42,939 nt of DNA from an uncultured Lachnospiraceae bacterium. Lineage in GTDB: Bacteria > Bacillota > Clostridia > Lachnospirales > Lachnospiraceae. The position numbers and the translations under genes were made by a program. The stretch is from NCBI GenBank assembly GCA_900544445.1, contig UQVK01000023.1:1-42939 (forward strand), written 5' to 3'. Each line of letters starts with the position of its first letter. Position 1 is the first letter of the stretch. The notes beneath the pieces are model-generated. The model made no database searches and was not told the origin of the DNA. It was given only the letters and a program-made list of their open reading frames with translations. Positions 7,509 to 14,153 of the stretch are shown piece by piece.

Positions 7509-8993
7509 TTACTGTTTCACGTAGGTGAGAGGTATTTTTACGGTGAAGCAGGTGCCTTCTCCCTCCACGCTGCTGACCCTGATGGAGCCGCGGTGCAGAA
7601 GGACGGCGTTTCTTGTGATCGCAAGGCCCAGTCCCGTTCCGCCGATTTCTCTGGAGTGGGACTTGTCCACGCGGTAGAAACGCTCAAAAATGTGATCATA
7701 GTCCGCTTCAGGGATACCTATTCCGGAGTCGGAGATTTCCACCGTGAAAAACTGGTGGTCCGCGTCCAGAAGTACCTTCACCCAGCCGTGTTCCTTATTG
7801 TATTTGATGGCGTTCTCCACCAGATTGGTGAAGACCTGCGTGATTTTGACCTCATCCACCTCTGCGCTCACAGGCCGGATGCTCTCAAATACCACTTCCA
7901 CATCTCTGGTTCTTGCGATGGGGCGCAGGCGCTTGAGCACCAGCTCGATCAGCTCGTTGATGTCCACCGTTTCGATGGTAAGCTGCGCCGCAGTCTTATC
8001 CATTTTTACCAGCGAGAGGAGATCGTTGATGATCTTGTTTTCCCGATCGATTTCCGCCGCAATATCCTGCATGAATTCCTGATACAGCTCAATGGGAGCA
8101 TCCTCCATCTGCATCAGGGAATCGGCAAGAACCTTCATGGAGGTGAGCGGTGTTTTCAGTTCGTGGGATACGTTTGCGACAAATTCCTGTCTGGAATCGT
8201 CAACCACCTTCATCTGATTCAGCAGTTGATTGAACGCGTCCACGATTTGTTCGGTTTCCCGGTAATCCTTCACGCTGATCGGCTCGTCCGTGAAGCTGTT
8301 CTTCACTTCGTTGATGGCCTGTGTCACCCGGTTGAAGGGACGAATCAGAATATAGGAAATGCCCACCGAAATGCCGAAAATGAAAATGATCATCACGATT
8401 TCAATGATCAGGGCATTGCGGTTCATGATTTCCATCGTCGTCCGGATGCTTTTCGTGGAAACGCTGGCGAGCAGCACGCCCTGCACGGTGGCGGTGGATG
8501 TCTGCGCCGTATCAGCGGAAGAGGAGGCGCTTGATACCGAATCCATGATCGGGATCGTCATTTCAATGTATCCGCCTCTGCGCTCATAGTTGGTCGTATT
8601 TTCCCCCTTGAAGCAGCGGATCACTTCCTCTGAAATGATGGTTTTCCCTTCGCTGATTCCATAGGTATCCTTTACCACGTGAAAGCTGTTGTTGATGATG
8701 AGCACACGCCCGTCATAAAGAGTGGATATCTGCTCCAGTTCCGCGTTGATCGCTGCATTGGAGGTATCCTGCAGATAGTTGTTTGTCAGAAGATGGTTCG
8801 CTATGATTGTGAACTGCGCCTGCGTATCGGAAATGCGCAGGGATACTGCCCGGTCTTCATAGCTTTGAAGAATGCCGATGCGCATCACGAAGCTGGGAAT
8901 GATTCCCATCGCGAGCAGCAGCAGAAAGATATAGACCTTTACGCTCCTGAGAGCGGGTATTTTTGAAAGCAGCCCCTTCAGCCTGTCATGCAT
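7509..8993 (-). CDS. Membrane sensor histidine kinase, WalK/PhoR type
   Basis: The 494-residue protein has a membrane segment at about residues 15-38, an extracytoplasmic sensor region of about 150 residues, a second membrane segment around residues 190-212, a HAMP linker, a HisKA domain with the phospho-acceptor in VSHELKTP (His277), and a HATPase domain with the N box (NLVENAIKYN), DSGIGIP and GGTGLGLAI boxes. It would autophosphorylate in response to an envelope signal and pass phosphate to the response regulator encoded just upstream. I prefer the ATG at 8993, preceded by GGAAGGAAA, over an in-frame ATG at 9005 with no SD. A short hairpin (9009-9026) precedes the SD. The extracellular domain gives no clue to the signal. 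Confidence 0.88.
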   Translation of the reverse strand: MHDRLKGLLSKIPALRSVKVYIFLLLLAMGIIPSFVMRIGILQSYEDRAVSLRISDTQAQFTIIANHLLTNNYLQDTSNAAINAELEQISTLYDGRVLIINNSFHVVKDTYGISEGKTIISEEVIRCFKGENTTNYERRGGYIEMTIPIMDSVSSASSSADTAQTSTATVQGVLLASVSTKSIRTTMEIMNRNALIIEIVMIIFIFGISVGISYILIRPFNRVTQAINEVKNSFTDEPISVKDYRETEQIVDAFNQLLNQMKVVDDSRQEFVANVSHELKTPLTSMKVLADSLMQMEDAPIELYQEFMQDIAAEIDRENKIINDLLSLVKMDKTAAQLTIETVDINELIELVLKRLRPIARTRDVEVVFESIRPVSAEVDEVKITQVFTNLVENAIKYNKEHGWVKVLLDADHQFFTVEISDSGIGIPEADYDHIFERFYRVDKSHSREIGGTGLGLAITRNAVLLHRGSIRVSSVEGEGTCFTVKIPLTYVKQ

Positions 8994-9008
8994 GTTTCCT
9001 TCCATTCT

Positions 9009-9026
9009 GAAGCGTTTTCGCGCTTC
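9009..9026. repeat. Short hairpin before the histidine kinase ribosome binding site
   Basis: GAAGCG at 9009-9014 pairs with CGCTTC at 9021-9026 around a 6-base loop. It lies between the response regulator stop and the kinase SD. GC-rich GCAGC/GCTGC repeats at about 9045-9085 add further possible stems in this 105-bp intercistronic gap. Confidence 0.5.
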
Positions 9027-9098
9027 CTTCTTCCCGGCCGGCTGAAGCCTGCAGCAGCCATTTGCCGCAGCAAACAGCCGCTGCCGGGTAGTTTTATA

Positions 9099-9788
9099 TC
9101 AGTTTCTGAAAAAATAGCCGACGCCCCATTTGGTGTGCACATATTTCGGCTCGCTCGGATTGCTTTCGATTTTCTCACGAAGCCTGCGGATATGCACGTC
9201 AACGGTGCGCACGTCGCCCGGATAATCGTTGCCCCACACCAGCTTCAGCAGGTTTTCCCGGCTGTAGACTTTGTTGGGGTTCAGGGCGAGAAGCTCAAGC
9301 AGATCGAATTCCCTGGCGGTCAGGTTCACCTCTCTGCCCGCGATGTAAACGCGCCTGCTGTCGCAGTCCAGCTTCAGATCTCCGTTCACTACGGTCTTTG
9401 GACCGGAAGCTTCCCTGTCCCGGCTGGATGTTCTGCGCATGATCGCTTTGATTCTGGCCTTAACCTCCAGAATATTGAAGGGCTTTGTGATATAATCATC
9501 GGCGCCGTATTCCAGCCCCATGATCTTATCCATATCGTTGTCCTTCGCCGTCAGCATGATGATCGGCACGTTGGAAAATTCCCGGATCTGCTGGCAGACC
9601 TCCAGTCCGGTCAGCTTCGGGAGCATGATATCCAGAAGGATGATGTCAAATTCCGTATTTTTAGCCGCTTCCAGGGCTTCCTCTCCATCGTAGGCGCAGG
9701 TGACCTCCATGCCTTCCTGCTCCAGACTGAAACGGATGCCTTTTACGATCAGTTTTTCGTCGTCCACAACCAGGACCTTCTTAGCCAT
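9099..9788 (-). CDS. OmpR/PhoB-family response regulator, WalR-like
   Basis: The 229-residue protein has an N-terminal receiver domain with the acidic pair at Asp9/Asp10, the phospho-acceptor Asp53 in LLDIMLP, the LTAKD Thr and the KPF lysine. The C-terminal winged helix contains LTAREFDLLELLA and VDVHIRRLREKIE, typical of the OmpR/PhoB subfamily. It should bind DNA as a phosphorylated dimer with the downstream kinase as partner. The start at 9788 has a GAGGT SD six bases upstream. It sits between comEA and the kinase on the same strand, so competence genes and this two-component system probably share transcription. WalRK-like identity rests on overall resemblance; the usual walHIJ partners are absent. 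Confidence 0.88.
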   Translation of the reverse strand: MAKKVLVVDDEKLIVKGIRFSLEQEGMEVTCAYDGEEALEAAKNTEFDIILLDIMLPKLTGLEVCQQIREFSNVPIIMLTAKDNDMDKIMGLEYGADDYITKPFNILEVKARIKAIMRRTSSRDREASGPKTVVNGDLKLDCDSRRVYIAGREVNLTAREFDLLELLALNPNKVYSRENLLKLVWGNDYPGDVRTVDVHIRRLREKIESNPSEPKYVHTKWGVGYFFRN

Positions 9789-9808
9789 ATGATACCTCGA
9801 CTTCCAAG

Positions 9809-10489
9809 TCAGACGGTGATCTTTTCCTTCAGCTTTTCAAAGCTTCCTTCCTTGATTCCGTCCACCTTCATAATGTCTTCAATTGTCTGAAAGCTTCCCC
9901 GTTCCTGGCGGTAGGCAACAATGGCCTCAGCTCTGGTCTGTCCGATTCCGGGCAGAGTCATCAGCTCCTCCAGGGAAGCCGTATTGATGTTCACAAGTCC
10001 GTTTCCGGATCCGGCCGCATTCTGTGCGCCGTCCGTGGGAAAAATACCCGATGAAAAAACGCCGGAGGAAGCCGCCCGGGACGAAAGCCCTTCGAGCTCC
10101 TCTTCGGTCGGAACCACAATCTGCAGCCCGTCCGAAAGCAGTGCCGCTTGGTTTAGACTGCTCGCCGCAGCCTCTTCGCTCAGTCCGCCCGCCGCTTCCA
10201 CCGCATCGTACACCCGGCTCCCTTCCGGGAACGTATAAACGCCGGGACGATTGACGGCTCCGCAGATATGCACCACCCAGACAGAGAGCGTTTCCGTCTC
10301 TGGCTCCGCCTCAGGCGCCGGAATCTGACCGCCTGAAGAAGCTTCCCCTTCGGCCTGTACTTCCACAGCCGCCGTTACCGGTTCAAGCTCCACTGTTTTC
10401 CCGCGGCTTAAACTGCCGCAGCCGCTTAATAATAAAAGAAATGCCAGTACCATGACCGGTACCGGAATTCTTCTGCAACAATATGACAT
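9809..10489 (-). CDS. comEA: ComEA-type DNA-binding competence lipoprotein
   Basis: The 226-residue product has a signal sequence ending in the lipobox LLSGC (about residue 24), an acidic Glu-rich linker, an SLBB-type domain (VHICGAVNRPGVYTFPEGSR) and a C-terminal pair of helix-hairpin-helix motifs (INTASLEELMTLPGIGQTRAEAI and VDGIKEGSFEKL). This matches ComEA, the surface double-stranded DNA receptor that feeds ComEC. Bacillus ComEA has a membrane anchor, so here the lipid probably replaces it. Its SD is AAAGGAG, eight bases before the ATG at 10489, and is partly buried in a hairpin. It is the first gene of the minus-strand run comEA, response regulator, kinase, gerMN, comEC. Confidence 0.9.
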   Translation of the reverse strand: MSYCCRRIPVPVMVLAFLLLLSGCGSLSRGKTVELEPVTAAVEVQAEGEASSGGQIPAPEAEPETETLSVWVVHICGAVNRPGVYTFPEGSRVYDAVEAAGGLSEEAAASSLNQAALLSDGLQIVVPTEEELEGLSSRAASSGVFSSGIFPTDGAQNAAGSGNGLVNINTASLEELMTLPGIGQTRAEAIVAYRQERGSFQTIEDIMKVDGIKEGSFEKLKEKITV

Positions 10490-10497
10490 TTTTTACT

Positions 10498-10522
10498 CCT
10501 TTCCGCATCCTGCGCGGAAAGG
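10498..10522 (-). promoter_or_regulatory. Hairpin sequestering the comEA Shine-Dalgarno
   Basis: On the minus strand CCTTTCCGC (10522-10514) pairs with GCGGAAAGG (10506-10498) around a 7-base loop. The right arm contains most of the AAAGGAG SD of comEA. Folding of this 9-bp stem would hide the ribosome binding site, so translational control is possible; this is inferred from sequence only. Confidence 0.5.
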
Positions 10523-10545
10523 CCCCCGTATGCTGCTGCATTTCC

Positions 10546-10574
10546 ATTGTAATAGAAAAAAAGGGGTTTGACAA
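10546..10574 (-). promoter_or_regulatory. Putative comEA promoter (minus strand)
   Basis: Read on the minus strand, TTGTCA (10574-10569) and TACAAT (10551-10546) are separated by 17 bp. The start codon of comEA is about 57 bp downstream. The -35 hexamer is offset by one base from the -35 of the divergent sigma-factor promoter. Confidence 0.6.
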
Positions 10575-10596
10575 GATTTTTCTTCCTGCAATAATT
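10568..10596 (+). promoter_or_regulatory. Putative sigma-A promoter for the ECF sigma-factor operon
   Basis: TTGACA at 10568-10573 is followed by AATAAT at 10590-10595 (16 bp) or ATAATT at 10591-10596 (17 bp). The leader to the proposed TTG start at 10755 would be about 150 nt. An ECF-like -35 candidate (TGAACCGTTT near 10637) occurs in the leader, but I could not pair it with a convincing -10. Confidence 0.5.
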
Positions 10597-10712
10597 GGGA
10601 TTAAGAAAAAGTGTCCTGAATTTTTTTTGAGAAAAAGTGAACCGTTTCCACCCCTTCAATCTCTTATTAGCAGGTGCACCGAAAAAGGCAGCAAAAAAGC
10701 TGAAAATGATAT

Positions 10713-10740
10713 GCCGCGGATGCGGCGCCGCAAGTGCGGC
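10713..10740. repeat. Two tandem mini-hairpins before the sigma-factor ribosome binding site
   Basis: GCCGC-GGAT-GCGGC (10713-10726) is directly followed by GCCGC-AAGT-GCGGC (10727-10740), a near-identical 14-base tandem duplication. The SD AAAAGGAG begins at the next base, 10741. Confidence 0.7.
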
Positions 10741-10754
10741 AAAAGGAGAAACCC

Positions 10755-11330
10755 TTGAACGAAATGGAACTGGTAAGACAACTGCAGACAGGAAGCCGCA
10801 CGGCTTTTGATCAGATTTATGAGCGGTATCATGTACAGGCCTATCGCACGGCCGTTCTGCTTACGGGAAACCGGGCGGACGCGGAGGATGTGGTGCAGGA
10901 GACCTTTGTACAGGTATATCTGCATGCGAAGGAATTAAAGGAACCGGCGGGCTTTAAAAGCTGGTTTTACCGGATTCTGACCCGCCTGGCATGGAAATGC
11001 GGACGGAATGGAAAGCGCGAGATTCCGGATGAGGACATCGCAGTGCGCGCAGACCGGGCGGACGGGGGCGACTGCCTGTCGCGGCTGATTGGGAAAGAGG
11101 AACGGGAAAGAATCCGTAAAGCAGTGGAAAGCCTGGATGAAAAACACAGAAGCATCGTGGTCCTGTACTATTTCAACGACTTTACCACTGCGGAGATCGC
11201 CAGAATCACAGGATGCTTTGAAGGAACTGTCAAATCGAGGCTGCATGCGGCAAGAAAAAAGCTGGGGAAAAGCCTTTCTGACAACGAAGCCGGCGGAAAA
11301 CTTCTCAGAGCGGTATCACACGCGGAATAG
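10755..11330 (+). CDS. ECF-type RNA polymerase sigma factor
   Basis: The 191-residue protein has sigma-70 region 2 (AFDQIYERYH...AEDVVQETFVQVYLHA, with the conserved DVVQETF) and region 4 (LDEKHRSIVVLYYFNDFTTAEIARITGCFEGTVKSRLHAARKKL split across the helix-turn-helix), with no region 1 or 3, as in extracytoplasmic function sigma factors. I set the start at the TTG at 10755 because AAGGAG lies seven bases before it; the upstream in-frame ATG at 10734 overlaps the hairpins and has no SD. The next gene, 40 bp downstream, looks like the cognate anti-sigma factor. The regulon and signal cannot be read from the window. Confidence 0.9.
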   Translation: MNEMELVRQLQTGSRTAFDQIYERYHVQAYRTAVLLTGNRADAEDVVQETFVQVYLHAKELKEPAGFKSWFYRILTRLAWKCGRNGKREIPDEDIAVRADRADGGDCLSRLIGKEERERIRKAVESLDEKHRSIVVLYYFNDFTTAEIARITGCFEGTVKSRLHAARKKLGKSLSDNEAGGKLLRAVSHAE

Positions 11331-11370
11331 AAGAAACTGGAAAATCCCGGCGGTAAAAGTGGAGGTAGCC

Positions 11371-12177
11371 ATGAGAAAAGACAGAACGGATGAAAGAATA
11401 GCACGGTGGTTTGGCGGGGAAGCGGATCAGATCTCCGTTCCCACAGACCTGAAAAAGAAAATTGACAGTCAGATCGACTTGCGCATCGACGATATGGAAA
11501 GGAGCAGACATATGAAAAAATTCAGCACAAAAAAGGTGATTCTTGCAGTAGCGGCAGTGGCATTGATTGGTTCCGTGACGGTGGCGGCGGCAGGACGGCT
11601 TGCCTCCTCATCCAGTCATTCTTATCTGAACAACCAGGTAAAAGATTATTCCGCCCTTGCAGGAGTAGAAGAGGAGGTTGGTTTTGCTTTCCCTTCCGTG
11701 GAAGAATTCTCCAACGGCTTCCGGTTTGCTTCCGCCCTTCCGGTGGACAGCAGTGATTACGATGAGGATGGAAACGTGCTTTCCGGCTATAAGGGCGTCG
11801 ATCTTACTTATACGGACGGCACCCAGGATGTTTCGGCTTATATTTATCCAAGCCGCTCCTATGAGGGAGAAACAACGGGAGCGCCCGGCGTTACGCCCGT
11901 ATGGGAAGGCGAGAAAGGCGGTATCAGCCTGACTGTCACCAGAACGGTACACAAGTTCGTTCCTGCCGATTATGAGAAGACGGAAGAAGACATTCAGGCA
12001 GAACAGGAGGGCAGACTGGTATTCGCTTACGGAAGCAATGAAGTGGAGGAAACGGTCAGCTATAACTGCAGATTTGAAAAGGACGGACTGAGCTACGAGC
12101 TTCTGGGCTTTGACCTGACCATGGAGCCGGAACAGCTGGCGGAGATGGCGGCAGAACTGGCGACGATGGGAGAATAA
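11371..12177 (+). CDS. Probable membrane anti-sigma factor
   Basis: The 268-residue protein starts at the ATG at 11371 with a GGAGGT SD. A short cytoplasmic N-terminal part of about 55 residues (ERIARWFGG, then LKKKIDSQIDLRIDDME) precedes one membrane segment at about residues 56-75, followed by an extracytoplasmic domain of about 190 residues. Single-pass topology directly after an ECF sigma gene is the classic anti-sigma arrangement. The cytoplasmic part is short and lacks the HxxxCxxC zinc motif, so it is not a ZAS-type protein. I do not recognise the extracellular domain. The function is inferred from topology and position. Confidence 0.7.
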   Translation: MRKDRTDERIARWFGGEADQISVPTDLKKKIDSQIDLRIDDMERSRHMKKFSTKKVILAVAAVALIGSVTVAAAGRLASSSSHSYLNNQVKDYSALAGVEEEVGFAFPSVEEFSNGFRFASALPVDSSDYDEDGNVLSGYKGVDLTYTDGTQDVSAYIYPSRSYEGETTGAPGVTPVWEGEKGGISLTVTRTVHKFVPADYEKTEEDIQAEQEGRLVFAYGSNEVEETVSYNCRFEKDGLSYELLGFDLTMEPEQLAEMAAELATMGE

Positions 12178-12186
12178 GCGGATATC

Positions 12187-12657
12187 ATGGGAAAAAACGG
12201 AGAAGCAATGGCCGCCGTATGGACGGCAATTCTTACGGCGGCCGTGTTCCTGGCTGGATGCGGCATGACAGGAGGGGAAAGCGAAACGCCTGTGGAAACG
12301 CAGCAGACGGCTGAAGAGGAAACGTTGGAGGATACGGAAGCGCTTCTTGAAAATGCCGGTCTGACAGGCAGCATTGCGGACTGCACAGAAGAAGGGGCTC
12401 ATGTTGTGGAAACACAGATTGAGGGAGACGTAGCCGTCGCGCCGGCCCTCGGATACGAAACGGAAGCGGCAGCGGTCCGGTATCAGGACGGCATGGAGAT
12501 TGAACGCATCAGCCTTCAGACGGACGGAACCCTGCTGGAGCGGAAGCAGATATCCGTTTCTGATATCGAGCCGGGAGATCAGGTCTATGCATATGGGAAC
12601 TGGATGGAAAATGGAGAGTTTCTCGCGGACAGAATGATTATTGTTACCATCGGATAG
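12187..12657 (+). CDS. Small lipoprotein of the sigma-factor operon
   Basis: The 156-residue product has a signal peptide with a lipobox LAGC (Cys at about residue 26), an acidic Glu/Thr-rich linker and a C-terminal beta-rich domain (VSDIEPGDQVYAYGNWMENGEFLADRMIIV split into strands) reminiscent of small OB-like or DUF5666-type folds. The start at 12187 retains a lysine in the signal n-region. An in-frame ATG at 12208 has the better SD (GGAG, five bases upstream) and is a real alternative. It begins 9 bp after the anti-sigma gene and ends before a strong terminator, so it is the last gene of that operon. I do not recognise a specific function. Confidence 0.65.
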   Translation: MGKNGEAMAAVWTAILTAAVFLAGCGMTGGESETPVETQQTAEEETLEDTEALLENAGLTGSIADCTEEGAHVVETQIEGDVAVAPALGYETEAAAVRYQDGMEIERISLQTDGTLLERKQISVSDIEPGDQVYAYGNWMENGEFLADRMIIVTIG

Positions 12658-12679
12658 CCGGAAGAAATATCATTCACAG

Positions 12680-12721
12680 CCGCCGCAGAACGGGAAGGAT
12701 GCCCGTTCTGCGGCGGTTTTT
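12680..12721 (+). terminator. Strong intrinsic terminator of the sigma-factor operon
   Basis: A perfect 15-bp stem (12680-12694 with 12702-12716) of GC-rich sequence around a 7-base loop is followed by TTTTT. Confidence 0.9.
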
Positions 12722-13065
12722 CCTTTCATGCAATAAATCAGGCGCTCCATAAATGGCGGCGGTCTGCCTTTTCTTATCCCCCTGCACGACATACCCAGCG
12801 GGGAAAAGCCTGACAATATGGTTCAAACACAGTTTCGGATTCTGCGGTACGGTTGATAAAGATATTCCGGTGATTTCAGCGGTACAAAATCAGCAAGTTG
12901 TACCGCTGAAAATGAGTTTTCTGTGATTTTATCCGTAGAAAACGGCGTCTTTATGCGGATAAAATTGAGATTTTGGCTGGCTGAACCGTAGTCCGGCTTA
13001 TATTTGTACGGGTAAAAAGACGACTTCTACTCATCGAACCGTATTTCCGTTTCGGTAAATGCATC
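12722..13065. other. Gene-free region rich in nested inverted repeats
   Basis: I find no gene in this stretch on either strand. It contains a perfect 14-bp inverted repeat (12874-12887 with 12898-12911, TTTCAGCGGTACAA type), a perfect 10-bp inverted repeat (ATTTTATCCG at 12926-12935 with CGGATAAAAT at 12956-12965), and an outer element TACGGTTGAT at 12848-12857 that can pair with AACCGTA at 12984-12990 or with ATCGAACCGTA at 13033-13043. The nested layout suggests a structured RNA or a small non-autonomous repeat element. No transposase fragment or target duplication is visible. Confidence 0.5.
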
Positions 13066-13094
13066 TCGCCATTTTTTAAAATTGATGATATAAT
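13066..13094 (+). promoter_or_regulatory. Putative promoter for the methyltransferase-holA run
   Basis: An extended -10, TGATATAAT at 13086-13094, lies 17 bp after a weak -35 (TCGCCA at 13066-13071). The leader to the start at 13344 would be about 240 nt and contains the palindrome array. Confidence 0.5.
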
Positions 13095-13136
13095 ACAATA
13101 GTTGTAAAAACTACGATACCAGTATGCTTCCCTGGA

Positions 13137-13308
13137 AGAATTGCCCGCGCAATTCTTTTTATGGTTTTCATGCGGCCCGCCCGGGCTGCGAAAGAGAAGG
13201 AAAGATTGAAAAATAAGCCTGATGGCTTATTTTTCAATCGGCAGTTTTGTGTCGAAGCACAAAACTGCTATGATCGCAGAGGAGAAATCACCTGCGTGAT
13301 TTCTCCTC
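13137..13308 (+). repeat. Array of five consecutive palindromes in the methyltransferase leader
   Basis: Five hairpins follow one another. AGAATTGC-4-GCAATTCT (13137-13156) is followed by TTTT, so it could act as a terminator. GCGGCCCG-2-CGGGCTGC lies at 13172-13189 with one G-U pair. A perfect 16-bp stem occupies 13204-13219 with 13224-13239. An 11-bp stem GCAGTTTTGTG pairs 13241-13251 with 13258-13268. A 13-bp stem pairs 13279-13291 with 13296-13308 and extends to about 16 bp with one bulge. The SD GGAGG follows at 13335-13339. The arms differ in sequence, so this is not a simple tandem repeat. Confidence 0.8.
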
Positions 13309-13343
13309 GCGGCCTCAGCATACCGCTTCGGCACGGAGGGAAA

Positions 13344-14153
13344 ATGAGAAACAGACAGATCGACCATGGCCTGGAATTCGACTGGGGACGCGCCTCAGAG
13401 GACTACGCGAAATACAGAGATATCTATCCGGAACGCTTTTTTCAGGAAATTCGTGGACTGGGCCTGTGTGAAAGGGGTCGGAACGTGCTGGACCTGGGAA
13501 CCGGGACAGGCGTGCTTCCAAGGCACTTGAGCCGCTACGGCGCGCATTTTACCGGGGCGGATATTTCCGAGAACCAGATCGAGCAGGCGCGCAGGCTGAC
13601 GAAGAAAGCGGGACTGGACATCGACTATGTGGTCAGCCCGGCGGAGAGCGTGGATTTCCCGGATCATACCTTTGATGCGGTTCTGGCCTGCCAGTGCTTC
13701 ATGTACTTTGATAAAACAAAGATTTTCAAAAAGGTACACCGACTGCTGAAGGACAACGGACACTTCTGTATCCTGTTCATGGCCTGGCTGCCGGGAGAGA
13801 GCGAAATCGCGCGCAGGAGCGAGGAGCTGGTATTGAAATACAATCCCCAGTGGACGGGCGCCCATATGAAAAGAGTCATGCCGCAGATGCCGGAGGAAGC
13901 CGAAGGACTGTTTGCGGTGGAACAGGCGGGAGGCTTTGATCTGGATCTCACATTCACCAGGGACAGCTGGAACGGCCGGATCCGGGCCTGCCGGGGAATC
14001 GGCGCCTCCTCCCTTCCCGAAGAGGAGATCGCCCGGTTTGAAGAGGAGCATCTGGCCTTTCTGGCAGGAGTGCCTGAGCCGTTCGTGATCCCCCATTACG
14101 CCACCGTCCTGAATCTGCGCAGACTATTTGTCCCGGAAGGAGAGGGTTCATGA
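13344..14153 (+). CDS. Class I SAM-dependent methyltransferase
   Basis: The 269-residue protein starts at the ATG at 13344 with CGGAGGG eight bases upstream; the open frame extends further up through the hairpins, but that part looks noncoding. Motif I is VLDLGTGTGVLPRHL, followed by the acidic GADIS loop, a VSPAESVDFPDHTFDAVLACQ motif IV region and a LLKDNGHFCIL strand. This is the Rossmann-type methyltransferase 11/25 fold. The substrate is not evident. The last four bases overlap the start of holA (ATGA), so the two genes are translationally coupled. Confidence 0.88.
   Translation: MRNRQIDHGLEFDWGRASEDYAKYRDIYPERFFQEIRGLGLCERGRNVLDLGTGTGVLPRHLSRYGAHFTGADISENQIEQARRLTKKAGLDIDYVVSPAESVDFPDHTFDAVLACQCFMYFDKTKIFKKVHRLLKDNGHFCILFMAWLPGESEIARRSEELVLKYNPQWTGAHMKRVMPQMPEEAEGLFAVEQAGGFDLDLTFTRDSWNGRIRACRGIGASSLPEEEIARFEEEHLAFLAGVPEPFVIPHYATVLNLRRLFVPEGEGS

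Noticed and set aside
13137..13308. CRISPR array
   Set aside because: The palindromes differ in sequence, have no repeated unit or regular spacing, and no cas genes are present.
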